Origin: a virus | DNA length: 34,136 nt | Virus record (IMG/VR): IMGVR_UViG_3300042452_000226 | Location: 1 to 34,136 of that record | Strand: one strand, 5' to 3' | Part shown: in pieces, positions 1-9,200 of the stretch | Layout: every line of letters starts with the position of its first letter | Position numbering within the stretch: position 1 is the stretch's first letter | The notes under the pieces: model-generated | The model's database searches: none | The model's input: the letters and a program-made list of their open reading frames with translations, nothing else | Told to the model about the DNA's origin: nothing | Position numbers and translations under genes: made by a program

Positions 1-60
1 AAGCTGCTCCATAGCACCACGCCGCATCGGGCGACGGAATCTGCCTACGTCATACCGCAT
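1..60 (-). CDS. Start of a truncated unknown gene
   Basis: An ATG at 60-58 opens a minus-strand frame that stays open to the window edge, giving 20 residues rich in arginine (starts MRYDVGRFRRPM). A GGAG lies 7 bases before the ATG, and the upstream gene stops at 73, so the spacing fits the compact late operon. Too little is present to suggest a function. It could be a further tail or lysis gene, because it follows the spike and holin-like genes. Confidence 0.45.
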   Translation of the reverse strand, partial: MRYDVGRFRRPMRRGAMEQL

Positions 61-72
61 CGCTGACTCCGA

Positions 73-615
73 TCAGAGGAAGGCGTAGAAGCAACCCATC
101 GTGCCAGTGCTCGACTCAACCTGCACGGTCACGTACTGCACTCCGATGGTGTCGAGCACCACGCAGGCAGGAGGCGTGCCGGCGGCAGCTGCTGTGCCGG
201 GGCTGTAGACGTTCACCGTGGGGACGCCCGTTCCGACCGTGATCTGGTGGAAGAAGTGCTGCGTCACGCTGTTCACCGACAGGCTCGGAATGCTGCCAGA
301 TGTGGCGTTGTACGCGCAAGCGCAGTCGGCGAGCATCGTCGGGACGTAGATCGGGGTGCCGTTCGTCTGCACGTACGTGGTCCACCCGATCACCCGGAAA
401 CTCGGCGTGGTCGCGTTGTTCGCGCTGTGGAACGGGACGAGGCGTAGGAGGCTCGGCTTGTCGCCGAGGTTCGTCGGCACCAGGAACGTCTGCCCGGTCG
501 TGGACGGCAGCGTAGCGGTCGGGACGGCGTTGTCGTAGGTGCCGCTGCTGGCGGTGACGAGCCCGGTTGTCAGGTAGTTCGGCTTGTCCGTGGCGATGAT
601 GATGTCGGTAGGCAT
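73..615 (-). CDS. Beta-rich probable virion protein, unknown function
   Basis: A 180-aa protein beginning MPTDIIIATDKPNYLTTG. It has no signal peptide or membrane segment, is rich in Thr, Val, Ser, Pro and Gly, and shows the alternating hydrophobic pattern of beta-sandwich virion proteins (for example QYVTVQVESSTGTMGCFYAFL region at the C-terminus). The start is set by AAGGA followed by CACATC before ATG at 615-613; this Shine-Dalgarno overlaps the TAA stop of the holin-like gene. Position downstream of the tailspike and very clean codon bias suggest a minor structural, decoration or fibre-associated protein. I do not recognise the family. Confidence 0.75.
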   Translation of the reverse strand: MPTDIIIATDKPNYLTTGLVTASSGTYDNAVPTATLPSTTGQTFLVPTNLGDKPSLLRLVPFHSANNATTPSFRVIGWTTYVQTNGTPIYVPTMLADCACAYNATSGSIPSLSVNSVTQHFFHQITVGTGVPTVNVYSPGTAAAAGTPPACVVLDTIGVQYVTVQVESSTGTMGCFYAFL

Positions 616-624
616 GATGTGTCC

Positions 625-858
625 TTACGAGAAGTGCTTGATGAGGTAGTTGGCGGCGAAGCTGAACATGGCCCCGATGGCCGCCGCCCAGCCGAGCATG
701 TATCCACGCGAGTGCTCGAGCGAGCGGATGCGCGAGTCGTGCGACTTCAGTTCGTCGCTCTGCCTGCCCTGCTGCGAGAGGATCGAATCGACCTTGCCCT
801 CCAGGCGGCCGATGGCGAGGAATAGTTCGTCGTGTCTTTCGCTGCTCATTGTGGTCAT
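625..858 (-). CDS. Holin-like or XhlA-like small membrane protein
   Basis: A 77-aa protein with a charged, probably coiled-coil N-terminal half (about residues 5-50, RLEGKVDSILSQQGRQSDE region) and one hydrophobic C-terminal segment at about residues 52-74 (YMLGWAAAIGAMFSFAANYL). This coil-plus-anchor layout is typical of phage hemolysin XhlA-like and some class III holin-like proteins that act at the inner membrane in lysis. The start ATG overlaps the TGA stop of the spike gene (ATGA), indicating translational coupling. No endolysin is visible in the window; it may lie beyond the left edge. The role as holin is inferred from topology and position. Confidence 0.6.
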   Translation of the reverse strand: MTTMSSERHDELFLAIGRLEGKVDSILSQQGRQSDELKSHDSRIRSLEHSRGYMLGWAAAIGAMFSFAANYLIKHFS

Positions 859-2228
859 CCAAGTACGATCTGCGTGCCTGAATCGTTGGTCGTGAACACG
901 ACCTGCGACCCGGTGTACGAAATGGTGTACTTACGGAGCGACAGCGACGTGGTGCCGTCGCCGAGCTGGTTGTTGATGGCCACGCTTCCAACCCAGCTCG
1001 TCCTGTCGAGGACGAAGATGCCGGTGTTGTTCGTCACCATCTGCCCAAATCCTGGAGCGTTGAAGTTCGACGTGAACACCGCGTCTCGCACGTAGTTGAT
1101 GACGTTGCCCTCGACCTGGCGTGGCGGTGTGTTCGCCGCAGTGTCGGAGTCGAACACGTTCTGCGTTCCCCAGACGCTGTTTCCGTTGAAGCTGATTTCG
1201 CCGCCTCCGGTGCTGTTCGACAGCTGCAAGACTGCCACGGTGTCAAGAGTCGTGCCTGCGTTGAATCCAGATGCCGTGAATGGCTTGGCTTGGAATGCGT
1301 TCCCGACGATGTTCATGTTCCTGAACAGCGCGTTCCTGACCCAGATCGCGACCTTGTGATTGATGATCGTGTTTCCGGAAATCGCCAGACTCTGAACCTG
1401 TCCATTCGCGTAGTTGGCATCGGTGCTTGATGTCACCAACCGAATTGCGCGGTCGTTTGTACCAGTCGTTCCAGGCGACATATTGACGGTGTTGCCGTTG
1501 ATCGTGATCCCGGCCATAGGGTCATATGCCGAATACCACGGTCGCGTTGCCGGATTTAGGAACGTCGAAAGACCATCAGAATTGATGGAAATTGCAGCGG
1601 CAGTAGTGGACGATGGATATGCGCTTACGGTGTTGTTGCTGACGTTCACAAATGCGGATGGCTCCGACACTTCGATTGCTTGGTCGTAATTGTTCACGAC
1701 GTTGCCGTCGATGGTTGCATACCTAGCGCGACACTTGATTGCGCTGCTAGTGCAGATTGTCGGAGCATCCGTGAGCACCACGTTGTCGCTGACCGAAGTC
1801 TCAAACCCGGTGTTGTAAACCGCATGTTCGCTGCTGTTCAGGAACGTGTTTGCCGAGATGACCCATCCCTTGCCGCATCGGTTGTATGCGGTTCCAGAAA
1901 GCGTGTAGGTGTCCGTCTCGACCTGCGTTGCAAGCGCATACGTCGTGAACCCATACACGCCATCGTCGCACCACGTGAATTGATTGCCGGACACCACGGC
2001 GCGATCAACGCCAGACAAGACCACGGCGTGGATGAACGCACGCCCTGCGGTTGCGTGCGTTGTTGCGGTGAAGTCGCACCCGATGATGGAGGCGCGGTAA
2101 CTCTTGGTCGTGTTGAAATACGACGAGGACTTCAGGCTGTATGCGGCTGGCTCGGTGAAGTACACAGCGGTACTGTCGATGGCCGTGAAGCGGCAGTTGC
2201 GGATCTCCACGTCAAGGGAGTTCTTCAC
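855..2228 (-). CDS. Tailspike C-terminal part (beta-helix), split from N-terminus by frame change
   Basis: A 457-aa frame of right-handed parallel beta-helix type. It has many Asn/Thr/Val rungs with repeated xNxI/V patterns (SGNTIINH, INGNTVNMS, ISFNGNSVWG), as in pectate-lyase-fold tailspikes that bind or cut surface polysaccharide. The ATG at 2228 is probably not a real start: the same frame is open and clearly coding upstream to about 2490 (reads GLKITASNISLVGQANAKLQ). It therefore continues the protein encoded at 2462-3220 after a -1 shift. Restored, the product would be about 788 aa. Codon use is less GC-rich than in neighbouring genes, common in receptor-binding modules exchanged between phages. 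It is last of the tail genes and overlaps the holin-like gene by 4 bases. Confidence 0.8.
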   Translation of the reverse strand: MKNSLDVEIRNCRFTAIDSTAVYFTEPAAYSLKSSSYFNTTKSYRASIIGCDFTATTHATAGRAFIHAVVLSGVDRAVVSGNQFTWCDDGVYGFTTYALATQVETDTYTLSGTAYNRCGKGWVISANTFLNSSEHAVYNTGFETSVSDNVVLTDAPTICTSSAIKCRARYATIDGNVVNNYDQAIEVSEPSAFVNVSNNTVSAYPSSTTAAAISINSDGLSTFLNPATRPWYSAYDPMAGITINGNTVNMSPGTTGTNDRAIRLVTSSTDANYANGQVQSLAISGNTIINHKVAIWVRNALFRNMNIVGNAFQAKPFTASGFNAGTTLDTVAVLQLSNSTGGGEISFNGNSVWGTQNVFDSDTAANTPPRQVEGNVINYVRDAVFTSNFNAPGFGQMVTNNTGIFVLDRTSWVGSVAINNQLGDGTTSLSLRKYTISYTGSQVVFTTNDSGTQIVLG

Positions 2229-2461
2229 GGTGATGGCATTGCGCTGGTCATAGGGCGCATCACCAGAATCGGTGTGCCGAACGTCGCTTCCGACAAACCA
2301 CAGACCATCGACAACAACGTTCTGCGTAGCAGACGCTGCATTGCTGTCCGGCGTCCCGATGAACAGAATCGGATATGCCGTTGCGTTCGTAGCAATGGTA
2401 TTGAAGCGTTGAAGCTTCGCGTTGGCTTGGCCGACAAGCGAAATATTGCTTGCCGTAATCT

Positions 2462-3220
2462 TCAGGCCATTATTTTCATGTGTTCCGTCACCACGGTGCC
2501 GCCCGTCGCAGCCAAGGAATCAATTGCAGCCTGAATTGCTGCTCGATCATCCGTCACCCCGTCACCAACCGCACCGAAGTCCTTCACGCTCACGACATCG
2601 CGGAGCTTGGACAATACCGTCCTTCCAATCGATGTTGCATCAGCAGTTCTGAATCCAACAAGTCCAGCACCGGCAGTCGTGACCCCGGTATTCGCAAGAT
2701 CCGTCCGAAGCGCCGTGTCCGTTCCGCTTCCTGCCGATGTGACTGGGAGACCGTTGGCATCAAAGACCAAGTATTTGTTGGCACGGAGCGCGGCGGTCGG
2801 CAGCTCCATGTTCAGGCTGCCGTCCGAGATCGGCCCCTTCAGGCTGCGACCAACATCCTCGGACATCTGCTGGATCTGGATCGTGGCACGGTCCAGCGCG
2901 TCCGTGATGACCTCTGGGTAGAACCCGCCCTGGTTCGTCAGATCGGTCGGCTGGAGGTTGGCGATGTCCGACGTGATCGTGACCGTGCTCGTCGCCGATG
3001 CGGCTACCGTCAGGTTCACCGTCCCGCCCGGGTTCGTGTTCTGGTTGCCGTTCAACGCGACCGTATAGTCGCTGTTCAGGACGAGAACCGTCTCCACGCC
3101 CGTCGTAGTGTTCAGGCGGATCACGTCCATGTCGGCCGCGGCAAATACCTTGAACGTGAACGGCAGGGCCGTTCCGCTCGTATATGGACCGTTCACGCGG
3201 GTCGTGCTGCTGATCGTCAT
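2462..3220 (-). CDS. Tailspike N-terminal part: virion-anchor and start of pectate-lyase fold
   Basis: 252 aa. Residues about 1-130 (MTISSTTRVNGPYTSGTALP, with FKVFAAADMDV and a LQPTDLTNQGGFYPEVITDALDR helix) match the T7-tail-fibre-type N-terminal anchor found on many podoviral spikes. It ends in the hallmark entry to the spike beta-helix, VKDFGAVGDGVTDDRAAIQ, at about residue 215. The frame then stops abruptly after GGTVVTEHMKIMA. The same DNA in the -1 frame reads GTHENNGLKITASN and runs on into the 855-2228 frame, so the gene is interrupted by one missing base, a sequencing error or, less likely, programmed slippage. The start has GAGGA 8 bases upstream. Expected role: attachment of the spike to the tail and host recognition. 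Confidence 0.85.
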   Translation of the reverse strand: MTISSTTRVNGPYTSGTALPFTFKVFAAADMDVIRLNTTTGVETVLVLNSDYTVALNGNQNTNPGGTVNLTVAASATSTVTITSDIANLQPTDLTNQGGFYPEVITDALDRATIQIQQMSEDVGRSLKGPISDGSLNMELPTAALRANKYLVFDANGLPVTSAGSGTDTALRTDLANTGVTTAGAGLVGFRTADATSIGRTVLSKLRDVVSVKDFGAVGDGVTDDRAAIQAAIDSLAATGGTVVTEHMKIMA

Positions 3221-3264
3221 CTTCGGTGTTCCTCGGCGTATCGGAGGCTACGGATCACGGGTAC

Positions 3265-3280
3265 GGTTACGGGTACTAAC
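3265..3280 (-). repeat. TTACGGGTACT motif copy 1
   Basis: GGTTACGGGTACTAAC overlaps the TAG stop (3278-3276) of the giant virion gene; a half copy, ACGGGTAC, lies at 3257-3264. The tailspike start is 45 bases further on. The other copies are at 20865-20880 and 23695-23710, all at the ends of minus-strand genes. Confidence 0.7.
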
Positions 3281-6200
3281 GCTGCACTCCGGTCAGCGGC
3301 GCGAGCACGGCGGTCGGTCCCGTGACCTCGCCCTCCACCAGCGCCTCGATGCCGTCGATGGTGCGGTTGATCTGGGCGCTCGGGAGCCCGGTGAACGCGC
3401 CGAGCGTGTTGATGGCCGACCTACGGAAGGCGCGGTCGAACTCGAGCTGACCAGCCTGCGTGGCAAGCCCGTATACCTCGCCCACGGCCCGTAGGCCGGC
3501 AGGGCCGCCGTAGCCCATGCGGACGCCCTCCGCGCCCGTCAGGAGCTGCGCCGCACCACCAAACTCGCGGGCGATCACCATTGTCCCCATCAGGTACGAC
3601 AGCTCCTCGGCGGCGAGCTTGCGGGCGAGCGCCTCGGGATCAAGCTCGTCATCGCCGGCGTCGGGCTGGATGGCGCTCTTGATGGCGTATCCGAGCACGA
3701 CCGGGACCACCAGCAGCATGGCGTAGTCGGCGGCCAACTTGCCCTTGCCGCGGGCCGTCATCGTCTGCACGGCGGTCATGTTGTAGACGGTGTTCATGTA
3801 CGAGTAGAACACCGTGAACAGCTTCATGGCAGGACCGCCGCGTTCCACGGCCGCGAGGTCCGAGACGAGGCCGCTTCCCTGCGAGTCGCGCACCGCCTGG
3901 TCAGCGAGCGCCACGGCCTTGGCATCGTCCTTCCCAGCGTCGAGCGCCTTCTGGTACGCGCCGAGCCAGGTCGGGATGTCCACCGACCGCTGCATGTTCA
4001 TCATCAGGAAGTAGGTGCCGGCCGTCACGCGACGGGCCACCTCTGTCTGCCCGCGTACACGGTTCTTGATCTCGTTGATCTCGCGGAACTGCGTGCGTCC
4101 GCGCTCGGCCATGAACGAGCTCTTCTCGGCGACCGTCTTGGCCGACTCGAACGGGCTGGTCGAGAACTGCACGATGCCCTGCCCGATGTACTTGGCGCCC
4201 ACCCGCACGATGCTCTGGTTGAACCCGGTGACCTGCATGGCCGCGCTGACCACGTTGAACCCGAGGCCCGACGCGCTGATTCCCTGCCGCAGCCAGGACA
4301 GGACCGCCTCGCCGGCGACCTGCTGGCCCCGCGCCCCGGTAGCGTTGTCCTTCGTCCAGTCCCGCAGCTGCTTCAGGAACTCCGGCCCACGCGTCTCGCG
4401 GACGGCGTTGGCAAACTTCACGTCCCGCAGCAGGCGATTCGTGGAGATGAGCCATTCGTGCCACGCCAGGTCGTGGATCACGTCGTTCACACCGCTGAAT
4501 GCTGCGTCGAGCGTGTACAGGATCGGCCTGTCGCGGACCTCCTTGGCACGGGCCTTGACGAACGACCGCCTCGTCGTGGCCGCCGTGTACGCGCCTTGAA
4601 GGTCGCGCTTGGCCTCCTCGGCGGCGTCCACGGTCGCCACCCGGTCGGATGCCACCGGGTCGTACTTGACCGGGTAGTAGCCGCCCTGGAGGCTGACCTC
4701 CTTGCCGTCCGACGTTCGGACGGTGAACGGCACGGGCGTGACCCATTCCGGCTCCTTGCCGTAGAGCCTGCGCTCCTTGGCGGCGATCTCCGGGCGGTAG
4801 CCGTCGATGAAGTCCCACACCTGCTGCACGGCCTGCCACTCGGCCTCGGTCAGGCTCTCGAGCACGGGCTGGAGCTGCTCGAGCGTCCAGCCCTCGCCGT
4901 CGAGCAGGCGCTGGCGGTTGCCGTCGTTGCCCATGTTCAGGGCGATGGCGATCCGTGCCTCACGGTTCAGGCTGCGCCCGATGGACCGGAAGTATATCCC
5001 CTTGCCGCCCATGCCGCCGAGCGCGAACACGGGCTTCAGGATCTCGCCGAGCTTCAGGGATGCCTCGGCCCGCATGCGCGTCTCCATGTCGGAGGCGTCG
5101 TTCGCCGTGCGGATGATGGCGTTCCAAAGCGGCCCGTCCTCCTTGCCGCCGTCAAGGACGCGGGCGACGGACGCCGCCTTCAGGTGCTGCGCCGCGAACC
5201 CGCGCAGGAACGCGGCGGCACGGCCGATCCCCGTCAGCGGGGTGCGCGGGTCCACCTTCAGGCCGCGAACCTTGCCGACCGCACGGATGCGGGTGACAAT
5301 CTCGTCGCGCACCTCCTCGAACGCGGCACGCTCCTCGGCCAGGCGCATCTTCTGCTCGTTCTTGCCGACGTGCTCGATCTGCCTGACGGCATCCACTAGG
5401 TCGCGGAACTCGCTGACCTTGAGCTCCTTGTAGTTGACGCGGCGGGCCTCGTTCGCGATTTCCTCGGCGATGTCCGGCACCACGCCAGCGGCCTCGAGGT
5501 CGGCGAGGAACTGCGCCATCGACCGACGCTCCTCGAGACGCTTCAGGCTGACCTGCGCCACCTCAAATCGCTCGAGCAGGCCGGCGACCTGATCGGCCGC
5601 GGCGGCCCCCATGCGCTTGACGTTCTCGTCGCGCAGGACGCGCCGCAGGTACTTGACCTGCTTGTCCACGTACTCCTTGACGCGGAGCGCCTCGGCGGCG
5701 AGCTGGTTCTGGTAGAGCTGCGCCCGCTTTGCGCGGATCAGCGCCTGCTGGCGGTCGGTGCCGTACCGCTGCGCCAGTTCCGGCGCAGGCTCCGTAATCC
5801 CGTAGGTGCGCTGGATGCGCTCGGCGTCTCGGGCAGCGCGGGCCTCGGCGGCAACGAACTCACTTGGACGCACGTCGCGGACGGTCATGTCCGAGATCAT
5901 GTCGGCGGCGACCTGCTTGGCCGTCTCGAGCATGACGCGCACGGGCTGCGTCGCCTTGGCGATGTGCCGCAGCTCCACGGCCACGAACCGAGCGCGGGCC
6001 TCGTTGTGGAGCGCCTTCTGCACCTCGGCCTCAAGCGCCGCCGGGGTGTTCATGTCGCCGTACCGCCGCAGCATCTCGGCGTCCGTGCGCTCGGCTACGG
6101 CATCCTTCATGGGCTTGGCGGCGAGCATGGCACGGACCATCTCGTCCCCGCTCGAGTACCCGAACATCTCGGCCACCATGTCTGGGTCCAGCCCGTCCTT

Positions 6201-9200
6201 GCCGAGCATCCCGTACTTTCCCGTCCCGAGCGACGTGATGTCCGGTCGGACGTTCACGGCACCCCGGAAGCCGGCGGCGCGAGCCGGGGCCATCGCCTCC
6301 TCGGAAGGCATCCCCGCGTACATGGCGCGGACCTTCTCGATGTCCAGGCGGTGCGTTCCCTCGACCTCCACCTCCTGCCCGTCCGTGTCCACGAACCGAC
6401 CGTAGCGCAAGTAGGTCATGGCCCGGTACACGGGCTCCACCTTGACGGCGGCGGCCACCTCGGCGGTGACCTCCTTGCGCTTGGCGTCGTGCTTCTTCTG
6501 GAGGTCGCGCAGGATTCGTGCGCGGGCGTTCCCGAGCCACTGCACCTGCCGCATGCTGGCGGTGTTCAGGTCGGTGACGGCCGCCTCCGTGGCCTCCTGC
6601 TGCATGGCCTGGTAAGCGGCCCACTCGGCATTGTCCATGCCGCTTTCGGCCTGCGTCTGGAACAGACCCTTCATCCCCTCGATGGCCTCCTGCCGCTTGA
6701 TCTGCTCCTCGGAAGCGAGCATGCGGTCGAACACGGCTCGGACCTCGGGCGTCAGGATCGGGAGGTCGGTGCCGAACTCGCGGCGGTAGATCGCGTTCAG
6801 GTCATCGCGGATCGACTTGTATACGCGGCGCATCCAGGCCGACAGGCGCTCGAATACGCCGCGCAGCTCCACGCTCGGAGCCTTGCCCTCGTAAACGTAT
6901 ATCTCCGCGTTGTAGGTGACCTTCTCCTCGAGTGGCCTGCGCTGCTCGAGCGGCATCGTCTCGTAGTTGTCAAGGCGCTCCTGGAACGTGTCGCCCTTCA
7001 CGCCCATGAAATCGAACAGGATGTCGAGGTCGGCGGTCACACGCGCCGGCGGCGTGGCGCTTCGCGCCATGCGGAGGTACTCGCCGATGCGGAGGTGGAT
7101 CAGCTCATGGACAAGCGTCGATACGTCGCCGCCCTTGCCGACGAGGACGTTCAGGGTTCGCGGGTCGATGCCGCCGCGGGCGGGGCCGGCTGCGGCCTGC
7201 TCGAGGATTGCCGATTCTCCGAGATATTGCTCGACGAGTCGCTTTGCTTCGAGGCGGTAAACATCAATACGCCGTCGCCCAGCAACGCCTTCAGCTCCTC
7301 GGTCGTCCCCTTCTGCACTTGGAGTTGGCGCATTGATTCTTGTTTCATCGTAAGAAGTCCATCCTTCGTATTGCGTGATTCCAATGACACGGCTGTCGCC
7401 GGCTACGGCATCCGCGATTGTACGCGCAAGTACATCCGTGTCAACACCCTTGTCGATGGCAATAACCATCGAATCGTTGAATGTTGCGTGTCCCTGAATT
7501 CCGAGCTTGTACAGCGTATTTCCGTACAGATCGCCGATCTGATCTGGGGTCAAACCAGGCTGCAATTGCAGTCGAATGACCCCGGTCTTCCTTGATCCCT
7601 TGAACTCGGTTGCGGAGATGGAGAACATGCCCTCTTGCGAAAGAGCCTCGCCAATCGTTCGGGCGATTTGACGAACCAGTGGCCCAGGCGGCATCCGCAA
7701 CGCGAACCCAACATTCGTATCGCCCTTCCAACCGCCGACCTGCAACACCATGTCGGCCGCGATTCCGTATTCCTGAAGCACTCGAGGAATGATTGTCTCG
7801 GCAACGCGAACGCTGATTTCCTGCCGGCGCAATGGCGACAGCGCCTTCCACTTTGCCTTGAGTTCTTCGTTCGCCGGATCTGGGGCAACTTCAAACATGA
7901 TGGCCGCAGCAGTAGGTTCTGCCGCAAGATTCTTTGCCTGCTCGTCTGCCGCCGTTCGTGACACGCCCGAATACCCAGCATTTGGTTGCATGTCAACCGG
8001 GAGAGCAACCCACGACGGTGTGGTGATGCCACCGGCTCGCTGCATTACCTCCGCACGAGCCGCGTCAATATCGATCTCGCCATCGACGTATCGCTTCCAA
8101 ATCGCTGCGACCGGAGCCTTGAGTCCGCCCTTCATTGCGGCCTCAAACATGCCTCGAATTGCCTCCCACGTGATGGACTGCATCTCACGAGGATCAATTC
8201 CCCTGGCATCGGCAGCTCGACGGTACGCCTCATAGAACACTGCGTATCCGCCACCGAGTCCGAACATCGCGTTCCCGACACCACCGCCAAGGCCATGTGC
8301 CACGAGAGCATCGGTGCCGGCAAGTGGCATCAGATATGCGGCTGCGATTGCATGGGTGTCAATCGTTGCGAAGCGCGGGTCTGCCGGATTGAACAGGTTG
8401 TTGTAGAAGTTTCTGACCTTGTGCTCGCCGCCGATCAGCAGATGGACGTTCTCTGCACGACCGTCAACGTATGCGGAAATTGCCTTCGCTACCTCGTTGT
8501 AACTGCCATAGCGAATGCTCGCCGGCGTACCGGCTTCCGTGAGCATCGGGCTGCCGACGCCGCCCTCTGGGCTGATGACCGGATATGTCCTGTCATTCTT
8601 CGTCTGGTCGAACCATCTGACCATGATCGCAGCAAGGAAGAACTCACGTGCCGCCAATACTTGGTCGAGCGTGCGATCTCCAATATCGTCAATGTTTCCC
8701 TGTGCTTCGTTTACCTTGGACGCCGCCGCATCAAGAGCCTTGGCAATTTCATCGCGCTGTTCCTGCCACTTGGCGATTTCTGCCTTTCCGCGCTTCGGCT
8801 TCTTCTCATCATGCTTGTCAAGCTGACCCTGGCGCTTCGTCACTTCCTTGCGAAGCGATGACAGATATGCCTCTTGCATATCCGTGTCCATCTTCGTGTT
8901 GCCCTGGGTGGCAACGATGTCGATGATCCTGATTCCGAGTCCGACATTCTCGTACCAGTTCTTCTGCGGTGACAAGACCGCGAACACTGTCGCAGCCTGC
9001 ATCGGAGACAAGCCATGACGTTCCGCAAGCCAGTCAACGAGACGCCTTCCGCCGACATACCACATCTTTGCACGCTCACGAATGTCTGCATCCATCGTGT
9101 CGTGCAGCCACAGCAAGTTGCCGGACATGTGCTCGATGATCTGCTCGAGCTGCTGCTGCTCTGTTGCCGTTTCATCAATGCGAACCGGCGCACCAAGCTG

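Noticed and set aside
2462-2494. Programmed -1 frameshift joining the two spike frames
   Set aside because: The local sequence lacks a clear X-XXY-YYZ slippery site and downstream structure; a lost base explains it more simply.
855-3220. Diversity-generating retroelement acting on the spike, expected because the head genes resemble BPP-1
   Set aside because: No reverse transcriptase, no template/variable repeat pair and no adenine-biased repeat could be seen in the window.
3901-4839. 312-aa minus-strand frame inside the giant virion gene
   Set aside because: Shadow of the giant gene in another frame; Arg/Gly-rich, no domains.
5964-7595. 543-aa open frame on the plus strand, and similar long plus-strand frames at 9825-11411, 21648-23240 and 4458-5399
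   Set aside because: They are antisense to well-supported minus-strand virion genes; amino-acid composition is Arg/His/Leu-heavy and arises from the strong GC3 bias of the true genes.
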